Of a DNA stretch of 37,905 nucleotides, positions 1-8,545 are shown piece after piece. The DNA comes from Planctomycetota bacterium. GTDB lineage: Bacteria; Planctomycetota; Phycisphaerae; SM23-33. A program made the position numbers and the translations under genes. Numbering within the stretch: the first letter of the stretch is position 1; every line of letters starts with the position of its first letter. Where the stretch lies: contig JAPLNA010000259.1 in assembly GCA_026693065.1 (NCBI GenBank), forward strand, positions 1 through 37,905. Direction: 5' to 3'. Below the pieces are notes generated by a model that worked only from the letters and a program-made list of their open reading frames with translations, was not told the origin of the DNA and did no database searches.

Positions 1-2393
1 CTTGCCGTCGATGGTCAGCGCGGCGACGGTCAGGACGCCGCCGGTTTTCTCATCATCGGTGACGATCCGGGTGTGCGGGGCCATCGCCAGGCGGACGAAG
101 GTTTCGGTGCACCCGTTGAGGTTCAGGGTCGCGCCGCCCTTGGGCGAATCGAGCAGTTCGACGAGGGCCTCGTCATTGACCTGGTCGCTGTTGGCCCAGT
201 AGAGGCAGTCGTTGTCGCCCTGCCCTCCGACGACGATTCGCCCGCCGACGGCGTCGAGGCCGGCATCCTTGGCCAGGGTCAGTCGCCCGGCCTTGACCAG
301 CCAGTCGCCCTTCATGGTGTTGGGGGCCTTGCCGGCCAGGACCATCGGGCTGTTCGCGGCCCGTCCGCCGGCCTGGCCCTGGAGGATCTGCACCGTGCCG
401 CTGCCGCCGATGGGCCCGCCGTAGCCGCTCGCCCGGCCGCCGTTGTCGAACGTCAGCACGTGGTCCTTGTTGGTCAGGGGGTTGAGGCACCCCTGACCCG
501 CGCCGCGGAAGGTCGCGTCGCCCTTGAGCACGCCCACGTTGCTCTGGCCCAGGGCTCGCCCCGGGTCGGAGACCACGCCGCTGACCTCCACCATCAACTG
601 CAACTTGATCTCACGGACGACCATCGGGTCGCTCTGGGCCGAGCCGCACAACAGCCGCACGCTCTTGACGGCGTTGTCGCTCAGGACCGCCCGGGCGGCG
701 CCGCTGGCGAGCTTGGCGACGGTGACGAACTTGCTCCCGTCGGCCGAGGTCTGCAACTCCGCGCCGTCCATCAGCCCTTTGCCGTTGGCGCCCGTCAGGA
801 CGTCGACGGCGTAGACGAGGGCGGGCTTGGCGAATTCGAGGGTGAAGGAATCGCCGGCCTTGGGGGCCTTGGCGGATTGATAGAACGTCGTGTCCTTGCC
901 GTCGAAGGCGAAGACGGGTTCCAGCAGGTCCCGCGTGCCGGCGGTGGGGGCGAAGGAGGCTTCCATCACGGGTTTGGGGGTCAGGCCGATGAGCCGCCCG
1001 ACGGCCGCGTCCTGAGCCTGGAAGCGAGCGGAGAACCCCGCCTCCGTCACGGTGTTGTCGGGCCCCCAGGTGCGTTCCTGGCGTCCGGCGACGGCCCGGG
1101 CGCGGACGAGGTTGCCCTCGGGCCCCATCTCCCACGCCACCGCCGTCGCCCCGATCACCGCGTCACCCTTCTTGAGCTTGCTGTTGTTGCACTCGTACAT
1201 GCTCCACTGCGACCAGGGCACTTCCAGGTCCCACGGGCAGGTGATGGTGGCGTATCCGCGATCGATGAGCCCGCGGGCGGCGTTGCTCCGGCTGATCCAG
1301 GTCATGATGATCATGTCCTTGGCCGCCCCCGTGCCCAGGCCCTCCCACTTGACGGTCTTGCGACCGTGCTTCTTGATGCTCTCGTTGACGCGGGCGATGA
1401 AGTAGTTCGCCAGGTCGCCGTCGGTCTTCAGCTCGTGCCGGGCCATGAAGGCCTTGTAGCCGCTGTAAAGCTGGATCCGCCCCATGGACACCTCGTCGCT
1501 GCCGATGTGAACGAAGGGGCTGGACTTGAACACCTCGCACATCTCCCCGATGATCGTGTCCAGGGCGGGGTAGATGGCCTCGTTGGCCATGTTCATGCAA
1601 CCCAGGCCGATGGGCTGTTTCGTCTCGGGGTTGATCGCGTCGAAGATCTCGGGCAGGCAGTTCAGGGCGGCCCCGCTGTGCCCGGGCATTTCCAGTTCGG
1701 GCACGATGGCGATGCCGCGGGCGTCGGCGTAGGCGACGAGGTCCTTGAGCTCCTCGAGCGTGAAGAGCTTGGGGCTCTGGGGCTTGGCGCCCAGTTGCGG
1801 GTACTTGGTCGAGGGGAACGTCCAGCCCTGGTCGTCCGTCAGGTGCAGGTGCAGGTAGCGAACCTTGTACATGCGGCAGGCCTCGACCATCTTCTTGAGC
1901 CACTCGACCGGCTGGTTCTGTCGGCCGCAGTCGATCATCAGCCCGCCGTAATCGGAGTGGGGCCAGTCCTTGACGGCGAGCCGGGGCAGCGTCACGTCCC
2001 CGCCGGCCTGGCCGAGGGCCTGGAGGAGGGTGGCCGTACCTTCGACGGCCGCCCGGTAGTCGAAGGCCTCCACGATCGCCTGCTCGCCGACGGCCAGCGT
2101 GTACGCCCCGTCGGTGGTTCGGACCAGCTCCGGCGGCCGGACGACGAGGATGGGCTCGTCGGCCTTGAGGGCCTTGTTGAGTTTCAGCACGATGTCGCCC
2201 GCCCGGGCCGGGCCGGCCGTGACGGACAGTTGCAGCCCCGTCAGCAGGTGGATCTCCCCGGCGGCGCGGGGGTTTTCATTCCGCCGTTGAAGGGGGAGTC
2301 GCGGTCGTAGACGTCGTCGGCCCGGGCGGGGGCCAGGGCTGCCAACGCCGCCAAGAACAGGCACAGGGCCGCCAGGGAAATCGTTCGCTTCAT
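1..2393 (-). CDS. GH20 beta-N-acetylhexosaminidase with beta-strand-repeat C-terminus; partial, apparent frameshift near N-terminus
   Basis: Family role: exo-removal of terminal beta-GlcNAc/GalNAc outside the cytoplasm. ATG at 2393 follows a GAGGAG Shine-Dalgarno and begins a clear signal peptide (MKRTISLAALCLFLAAL, cleavage near APARA). That frame stops at 2241. The GH20 domain lies in another minus-strand frame that is open from about 2280 to base 1. It shows VKDWPHSDYGG at about 1980, VPELEMPGHS near 1690, and the catalytic Asp-Glu pair (HIGSDE) at 1492-1497. After the barrel come an F5/8C-like segment (about 600-850) and a stretch resembling autotransporter-associated beta-strand repeats (about 270-480). 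Compared with the GH20 at 33964-36309, some 25-45 residues are missing between signal peptide and GH20b domain, so an out-of-frame deletion or assembly error lies at about 2240-2290. The 3' end is beyond the window. It is transcribed divergently from the next GH20; a TATACT -10-like box sits at 2451-2456. Confidence 0.85.
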
Positions 2394-2552
2394 GTGTTTT
2401 CGCTCCTCGACGGGGCCGGATGGATCCAACATGCGGTGCAACCGCCGGGGAGTATAGCCGGGCCGGGCGGATGCGGCCGCTTTATTTTCCTCGCCCGGGC
2501 CGCGTAAGAATTCTTCTTGGCAGGCGAACAGGCGGCGGGGAGAATCGTCGCC

Positions 2553-5500
2553 ATGGCAAATCTAGCAATATCGTGGCCCCTCGCTTTCGCGGGGCGCCGG
2601 GTGGCGGCGGCGTTGTTGGCCTTCTTTGCGGGCGTGCTGGCCGCCGGAGCGGCGCAGCCGCCGGCGTTCTCCCCCTGGCCCAAGGAGTACAAGCCCGGCC
2701 CGGGCGAGTGCGTCATCGGCGAGGGTAAGCGGATCGTGTACGACGACGCGTCGATTGCGCCCCTGGCGGGCATCGTCGCCAAGGACATCCGCATGGCGAC
2801 GGCCGTCGCGCTGACGACGGCGCAGGGCAAGGCTGCCGCCGGCGACGTCGCGCTGAGCCTCGACCCCAAACTCCCCAAGGAGAGTTACGTCGTCACGGTG
2901 ACCGGCGAGGGCGTCTCGGTCGTCGGGCAGAACTACAACGGCCTGGCGATGGGCACGGCGACGCTGGTGCAGAGCGTGGGCAGGAACGACAAGGGCGAGG
3001 TCGTCGTGCCCGTGTACGTCGTCAAGGACTGGTCCACCGCCGAGTACAGCGGCGTGATGCTGGACATCGCCCGCCAGGAACACACGATGGAGGTCCTGCG
3101 GGATGTGATCGATCTGTGCCGGTTCTACAAGATCCGGTTCTTCCGGCTGCACTTTTCCGACGACTGCAATTTCCTGTTCCCGTTCAAGGCTTTCCCTCAG
3201 GTGAACACCGGCGGGGCGTGGAAGCGGCAGGACATTCTGGACCTCGTCCGCTACGCTGACGAGCGTGGGGTGACGCTGGTGCCCGAGCTGGAGACGCCCG
3301 GGCACTGCACCTTCCTGTGCCATCGCATGCCGGAGGTGTTCGGCAAGGGCCCGGGCATGGACGTGACGGGTCCGAAGATCTACGAGACGCTGGACGTCAT
3401 GGTCAAGGAGCTGTGCGAGGTTTTCGCCAGCTCACCGTACATCCACATCGGCTGCGACGAGGCCCGCGTTCACACCGACAACCAGCAGTTCATGAAGGAG
3501 CACAACCTCAAGGACGACGGCGATCTGTTCGCGTATCACGTGAAGAAGATGAACGAGATCGTCAAGAAGTACGGCAAGCGGACGATGGCGTGGGAGTGCC
3601 CCAGCTTCGACAAGGACGTGATCAGCACGGTCTGGAACATCACGAGCAAGTTCGGGGAGGACAAGCACGGCGAGACAGCCAATACGCTCAAGGCCGGCCG
3701 GCCCGTCGTCCAGGTCACCTGGGTGCCCAGTATCGGCGACCCGATCGCGGTCCTGTACGACTGGCGGCCCTGCGGCAAGCAGAATCAGTTCGCCGTTCCG
3801 GGCATGCTCGGGTCGGAACTGGTGTTCTGGCAGAACCACGGCAACATCGCGCTGCGGGTGCTGCGGTTCAAGATCCCGGTGCGGAACGAAGTGACGTACA
3901 ACCCGGGCGTCCCGGACTCGTATCCCCAGTTCGCCGCCCGCTACGCCCGCAGCCAGGACCAGTTCGACCGCGTGGCCACGGGGCTGGAGCTCAAGGTCGG
4001 CGCCAACGTCCGCACGCTGGAAGACTGGATGCTCGAGGGCGGCGCGGGGTTCATCGGGCCCGTCTACGAATACACCGGCGATCTGGAGGCCGAGTTGGTC
4101 TGCAACGTAAAGGACGCCGTCATTCATTATCTTCTGGAAAACGGCGAAGGCTGGGATTACCCGCACGCGAACGCCCCGGTGTTCACCCCGGCCGTGCTGA
4201 AGAACCTCAAGACCGAGGTGGGCGGCACGACGATCTTCAAGGCGCGTCTCTACGACAAGAGCGGCCAGCCCGTCGGGCGGACGCTGATCCGCGAGTTTCA
4301 CAACAACCCCTACACCGTCCGGACGGTCGGGGCGGTGCGCGAGGGCGACCCGCGATTCGCCAACACGATGGCCTTCGAGCTCAAGCAGCACATCAAGACG
4401 GGGCTCGTGCGGTATCAGATCAACGGGCCCGTCACGACGCACTCCCCGGCCTATACGAAACCCTTCCGCATCGTCGACGACGCCACCGTCACGTTCCAGT
4501 ACTTCAACGAGGCCGGGCAGGCCAAGGGTGTGCCCTGGCGGATGCTCGCGCGGAAAGTGGACTTCGACCCCTTCAGCCTGACCTACAAGAAGGAAGTCAC
4601 CGCCACGCGCGGTCCGAAGGAATTCGTCGATCTGACGGTGGACGGGCTGGTCGACCGGAACGAATGCCTCAATGAAACCAACCTGAAGCAGGAACTCACC
4701 GTCGACCTGGGCCGGGCGCTGGACGTCAACCGCGTGGTTCTCTACACCTTCTGGAACCCCGACGACAACCGGGCGTACCAGTACACCATCGCCCTGTCGG
4801 CCGACAACAAGACGTGGGCCGTCGTCGCCGACGCGGCCAAGAACGCCGCCGCCGCGACGGAGAAGGGATACACCCACACGTTCACGGCGCAGAAGGCCCG
4901 GTACATCCGGGCCACCGTGCTGGACAACAGCCGGACGCGCGGGGTGGAGATCGCGGAGCTTCGCGCCTTCGGCCCGGACCAGAAGGCGGGCGTGCCCACG
5001 ACCCCGAGCACGCAGGACAAGCTCAATCCCCAGTTGCAGGCGGACCTGAAGTTCCTGGCCGGCACGGACCTGGCCGACGTCAAGCCGACGGAGATCAGCG
5101 GCACCTGGGACCAGATCGGCCAGACGTTCGGCCCCAACTTCAACTGCAAGCTGGTGGGCGATACGAAGTTCGACTGGCAGTGCGGCTCGGCCTCGGGCAC
5201 GCTGGACATCAACGGCAAGACGCTCAACTGGACCACCGGCGGCGGGAACGGCACGGTGGTCAGCGTGAACCTCGTCGGCAACGGCGGGCGGATCAAGTGG
5301 GACGGCGGCTATAGCGGCGGGTGGGTGACGTATCCCTCGGTCATACGCAACAAGAAGCCCAACACGTTCAGCGGCGTCTTCCAGATTCGCCACGGGCTGA
5401 TGCGGCTGGAGATGCCCCCGGGCATGGCGGCCCTGTCGGGCGACATTGAGATGGGCGGGATCGACGGGTGGAACGAATCGTTCCTGGTCTGGATCCAGCC

Positions 5501-5864
5501 GGACCAGTTGCCCGACACCTCGTCGATCATCACGCTGCCGCTGTATAAGGACACCAAGAACCATCGGGCGACCCTTATGCTGTCGGGCAACTCGGACACC
5601 ATCGGCACGCTCACCGTCCAGACGGAGACCGTGATCGACCTGGGCGGCAAGAAGGGGAGCACCAACGGCATCTCCTTCGCCGACTCGTCCAAGAAGGAGT
5701 GGGACGCGACCAAGACCCTCACCATCAAGGGCGAGGGCGTGGTGCGGTTCGGCACGTCGGCGGCGGGCCTGACGGCCAAGCAACTGGGCATGGTGAGTTT
5801 TGAGACGCCCGCGGGGAAGGTCAAAGCGAAGATCAACGCGGACGGCACGTTGTCGCCGCAGTAG
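2553..5864 (+). CDS. secreted multidomain GH20 beta-N-acetylhexosaminidase (F5/8C and beta-strand-repeat modules)
   Basis: ATG 2553 is preferred over the in-frame ATG 2517 because GGGGAGA lies about 9 nt before it and a signal peptide starts there (1103 residues, signal to about residue 34). Order of domains: GH20b-like 35-160; GH20 barrel about 165-480 with LVPELETPGHC and the catalytic pair D302-E303 in HIGCDE; two CHB_HEX_C-like beta segments (about 520-580 and 617-660), which in chitobiases follow the barrel; an F5/8 type C carbohydrate-binding domain (about 673-810); and a C-terminal part with one beta-strand-repeat motif (PNTFSGVFQIRHGLMRLEM, about 936) and an ending (FGTSAAGLTAKQL) typical of such secreted proteins. 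It is much longer than a plain GH20 (about 500-750). Likely cell-surface hydrolysis of HexNAc-containing glycans. The next gene starts 54 bp downstream on the same strand. Confidence 0.9.
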   Translation: MANLAISWPLAFAGRRVAAALLAFFAGVLAAGAAQPPAFSPWPKEYKPGPGECVIGEGKRIVYDDASIAPLAGIVAKDIRMATAVALTTAQGKAAAGDVALSLDPKLPKESYVVTVTGEGVSVVGQNYNGLAMGTATLVQSVGRNDKGEVVVPVYVVKDWSTAEYSGVMLDIARQEHTMEVLRDVIDLCRFYKIRFFRLHFSDDCNFLFPFKAFPQVNTGGAWKRQDILDLVRYADERGVTLVPELETPGHCTFLCHRMPEVFGKGPGMDVTGPKIYETLDVMVKELCEVFASSPYIHIGCDEARVHTDNQQFMKEHNLKDDGDLFAYHVKKMNEIVKKYGKRTMAWECPSFDKDVISTVWNITSKFGEDKHGETANTLKAGRPVVQVTWVPSIGDPIAVLYDWRPCGKQNQFAVPGMLGSELVFWQNHGNIALRVLRFKIPVRNEVTYNPGVPDSYPQFAARYARSQDQFDRVATGLELKVGANVRTLEDWMLEGGAGFIGPVYEYTGDLEAELVCNVKDAVIHYLLENGEGWDYPHANAPVFTPAVLKNLKTEVGGTTIFKARLYDKSGQPVGRTLIREFHNNPYTVRTVGAVREGDPRFANTMAFELKQHIKTGLVRYQINGPVTTHSPAYTKPFRIVDDATVTFQYFNEAGQAKGVPWRMLARKVDFDPFSLTYKKEVTATRGPKEFVDLTVDGLVDRNECLNETNLKQELTVDLGRALDVNRVVLYTFWNPDDNRAYQYTIALSADNKTWAVVADAAKNAAAATEKGYTHTFTAQKARYIRATVLDNSRTRGVEIAELRAFGPDQKAGVPTTPSTQDKLNPQLQADLKFLAGTDLADVKPTEISGTWDQIGQTFGPNFNCKLVGDTKFDWQCGSASGTLDINGKTLNWTTGGGNGTVVSVNLVGNGGRIKWDGGYSGGWVTYPSVIRNKKPNTFSGVFQIRHGLMRLEMPPGMAALSGDIEMGGIDGWNESFLVWIQPDQLPDTSSIITLPLYKDTKNHRATLMLSGNSDTIGTLTVQTETVIDLGGKKGSTNGISFADSSKKEWDATKTLTIKGEGVVRFGTSAAGLTAKQLGMVSFETPAGKVKAKINADGTLSPQ

Positions 5865-5918
5865 AAACCCCCGCCCCGCCCAGGGCGGGCGTGAAGAGAG
5901 AAGATCGGAAGGACTGCG

Positions 5919-7367
5919 ATGCCGCGAATGGTATGGGCCGGCCGGATTGTCGTCGTGATCGGAGTGGTTGTCGCGTTGGGTTCGGCGGCGTTGGGGCAGA
6001 GCGCCCCGGCGGCGACGGGGGCCGACCCCGCGGCCGTGGAGCGGGCCGCCGCCGTCAAGGCCGAGCAGGCCAAAGACTGGGACGCGGCCCTGCTGCACTA
6101 CGAGACGATCTACGATTCCACCCCGACCACGCCCGAGCAGCGGGTTGAACTTCGTCACAAGTTCGAGGAGCTGCGGCCGAAGGTCAAGCCCAACGGCGAT
6201 CTGGCCAAGGCTTCGCTATACAAGGCCCGGACGTATGTTTTCCGCAAGACGGAGATCGGGGCCGTCAAACACCAGTACACCGACAAGCAGATCGAGGATA
6301 TAAGGAACGCCACGAGAGCCTGGGCGCGGGAGATCGTGCTCGCGTCGATGGGCAACATCCGGGTCATGTCGGACGTGGTGGTGATCGACAAGCCGCTGAC
6401 GAAGATGGAAGGCTGCCCCGACCCGGACAACTGCGTACCCCACTTTACGGACCTCGAGCCCGGCGATTTGGACTTCGTGATGGGTTACGCGTTGACGGGC
6501 GGGTTGCCGACCTCCTGCTGGGCCGCCACGTGGGGGGTCGCCTGCAAGGGGGCGATCTACTCGGGCTTCAACGACGGCGGCGACGGGCGGACCGGCGGCG
6601 ACGGCGAGGTGCAGGTCCACGAGTGGATGCACGGGCTCCAGACGATGATCGACGAGCACCAGATGTACCCGCGAGGGCTGGTGGTGAACCCCGACAGCGG
6701 CATCGGCAACTGCGGCAAGAACTGCTGGCAGCCCAAGGAGGGCAAGGGCAGCCTGTACGACTGGTATCGCCACATGCTGTGCGCCCACGTGACGCGGAAG
6801 ATGTGGCGGGGGGTGACCGTGCTCCGCGGGCCCGACAACGTGTGGTTCAACGCCCTGAACCTTTGCCCGCGATACCTGGTGGTCGGGGGCTTCGAGGCCG
6901 CCGGCAGGGCCAATCATGGGTTGGACTACGCCTACGTGGACGAACCGACCGTCAAGCCCGTCGACAGAGCCAAGGCAGGCCCCTACCGGTGGCGGAAAGG
7001 CCAGGCGACGGGGCGCGACCTGAACTTCGGCGACCTCTACACCGACACGCGTGACAAGGTCGCCTACGCGGCGGCCCTGGTCCGCTCGCCCGTCGCCCAG
7101 GCCGCCCAGATCCGCGTCGGCAGCGACGACTCGTGCAAGGTCTGGCTCAACGGGGCGCTCATTATCAGCGAGCCGGCCCCTCGCGAGTGCGGCCTGGACC
7201 AGAACGTCGCCGACGTGCAACTCCGACAGGGCGACAACCTCGTGCTGCTGAAAGTCGCCAACGGCGGGGGGGACTGGCTGACGAACTTCCGCGTCACCGG
7301 GCCCAAAGGCGCCGCCCTGCCGGGGGTGACCTACGCCCTGCCGGGCGAAACCCCCGCCGTCAAATGA
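5919..7367 (+). CDS. secreted putative zinc metallopeptidase (HEWMH) with C-terminal beta-sandwich module
   Basis: 482 residues; ATG 5919 follows GGAAGGA by 5 nt. A signal peptide covers about residues 1-26 (hydrophobic IVVVIGVVVALGSAALG). Residues 30-80 look like a short helical repeat (KDWDAALLHYETIY). The core contains VHEWMHGLQ with H234, E235 and H238, the HExxH zinc-ligand and general-base pattern. The third ligand cannot be assigned by eye. The core is rich in Cys (for example CGKNCW), suggesting disulfides outside the cytoplasm. The last about 100 residues (RVGSDDSCKVWLNG) resemble the ligand-binding beta-sandwich attached to many planctomycetal secreted enzymes. No peptidase family is recognised with certainty. 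It probably forms a transcription unit with the upstream GH20. Its 3' end overlaps the convergent UroD-family gene by 8 bp. Confidence 0.75.
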   Translation: MPRMVWAGRIVVVIGVVVALGSAALGQSAPAATGADPAAVERAAAVKAEQAKDWDAALLHYETIYDSTPTTPEQRVELRHKFEELRPKVKPNGDLAKASLYKARTYVFRKTEIGAVKHQYTDKQIEDIRNATRAWAREIVLASMGNIRVMSDVVVIDKPLTKMEGCPDPDNCVPHFTDLEPGDLDFVMGYALTGGLPTSCWAATWGVACKGAIYSGFNDGGDGRTGGDGEVQVHEWMHGLQTMIDEHQMYPRGLVVNPDSGIGNCGKNCWQPKEGKGSLYDWYRHMLCAHVTRKMWRGVTVLRGPDNVWFNALNLCPRYLVVGGFEAAGRANHGLDYAYVDEPTVKPVDRAKAGPYRWRKGQATGRDLNFGDLYTDTRDKVAYAAALVRSPVAQAAQIRVGSDDSCKVWLNGALIISEPAPRECGLDQNVADVQLRQGDNLVLLKVANGGGDWLTNFRVTGPKGAALPGVTYALPGETPAVK

Positions 7368-8526
7368 ACCGGTTCGGGCGGATGGGATAGACGCCCCACG
7401 TGTCGCGGAGGCGCTTCATCTCGAGGATGTTCTCTCGCTTGGCGTCGACGGCGAGGGAGTGGCTCGAGCCCATGATATAGCCCCCGCCCGGGGCGGCGCC
7501 GGCGAAGGCGTGCCGGGCGTCGGCCCGGATGTCGTCCACGCCGCCCAGGATGATGTGCTCGTGCCAGATGCCCCCCCAGAGGCACAGGCGGTCGCCGACG
7601 GCCTGCTTGAGCTTCGCGACGTCCATCCCCGCCGTGCCCTGGATGCCCTCGTACGCGTCGTACAGGTCGGCGATCTCCTGAATCACCGGCCAGATGTGCC
7701 CGCAGCAGTGCTTGAGCACCTTGAGCCCGCACGCGCGGGCGGCGGCGACGTGCCGCTGGTGGAAGGGGTACACCATCTCGCGATAGACGGCCGGACTGGC
7801 CATCAGGCCCGTGCTGGAGCCCAGGTCGCCGCAGGGCATGATCGCGTCGACGCCCAGGGCGGTGTAGACGGGCAGTTCGCGGAGAAGCCAGGCCGTCGTC
7901 AACTCTTGTTGCTTGCGGCAGAGCTCGGGCTTCTCCAGGATGCTCATCCACCGGTCTTCTTCCGTCGCCCCGATGCCCGGGAACACGATGTCGCCGACGA
8001 GGAGCATGACGAAGTGCGTCTTCTTCTTCGTGGCCACCATGTGCCGCACGAACTCCCACTCGCTGCCGGTCGGGTCGAGCGGCGGGGCCTTCACCACATC
8101 GTCGAGCTGCCGCTCGAGGTCCGCCATCGTCGGCTCGACGTAGCCGGCCGTGGCGAGCTTGTAGGGCATCAGGTCGTGCGTAGTCGCCGAGACGCGGAAG
8201 AGGTTGCCGCCGGAGTCCCGGTAGGTCTGCTCGTCGAGTTTCTCCATCGGCTCGGGGCGGAAGCCCCGCTCGAGCACGCGGCTGGTATAGACGATGTCCA
8301 TCTCGAGGGCGTCGATCAGGTCGCTGACGTCCCGCTTCATGCTCTCGACGACCTCGTCCCGCCGCCCGTCCCAGAAGGCCTGCGTCGTCCGCATCTTCGC
8401 CTGGGTGAGGGTGGGGCGGCCGAGGATGTCCTCGAAGACGTTGTAATCGATGGAATGCTCGCCCCAGGGAATCCGATCGCCCTCGCGGTGTTCCAGGGCG
8501 GCGATAACGCGTTCGCGTGGCAGCAT
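7360..8526 (-). CDS. uroporphyrinogen decarboxylase (UroD/MtaA) superfamily protein
   Basis: 388 residues from ATG 8526, chosen because GGGAGA lies 4 nt upstream and a longer start at 8574 would overlap the preceding gene. UroD-family barrel signatures are visible: ALEHREGDRIPWGEH at the N-terminus, VDAIMPCGDLGSSTGLMASP mid-protein, and LKHCCGH (H273, C274, C275). The His-Cys pair is at the place where MtaA/CmuA-type methyltransferases bind zinc for thiol or methyl activation, rather than the HemE active site. A role in heme synthesis is therefore unlikely. A corrinoid-dependent or zinc-thiolate methyl transfer role is plausible but unproven. No signal peptide, so cytoplasmic. It is the last gene of the three-gene minus-strand operon with the fucosidase and the large glycosidase-like gene (19 bp gap). 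Confidence 0.85.
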   Translation of the reverse strand: MLPRERVIAALEHREGDRIPWGEHSIDYNVFEDILGRPTLTQAKMRTTQAFWDGRRDEVVESMKRDVSDLIDALEMDIVYTSRVLERGFRPEPMEKLDEQTYRDSGGNLFRVSATTHDLMPYKLATAGYVEPTMADLERQLDDVVKAPPLDPTGSEWEFVRHMVATKKKTHFVMLLVGDIVFPGIGATEEDRWMSILEKPELCRKQQELTTAWLLRELPVYTALGVDAIMPCGDLGSSTGLMASPAVYREMVYPFHQRHVAAARACGLKVLKHCCGHIWPVIQEIADLYDAYEGIQGTAGMDVAKLKQAVGDRLCLWGGIWHEHIILGGVDDIRADARHAFAGAAPGGGYIMGSSHSLAVDAKRENILEMKRLRDTWGVYPIRPNRFI

Positions 8527-8545
8527 GATATCTCCCGGGCCTGTT

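Noticed and set aside
73-2310. Very long open frame on the plus strand opposite the left-edge GH20
   Set aside because: Biased composition with no recognisable motif; the minus strand carries unmistakable GH20 motifs. Similar long antisense frames at 3432-6158, 9419-12901, 18583-21321 and 33682-36297 were rejected for the same reason.
5875-5889. Rho-independent terminator after the second GH20
   Set aside because: A 6-bp stem CCCGCC/GGCGGG with a 3-nt loop exists, but there is no T tract and the next gene's ribosome site follows closely; chance in GC-rich DNA.
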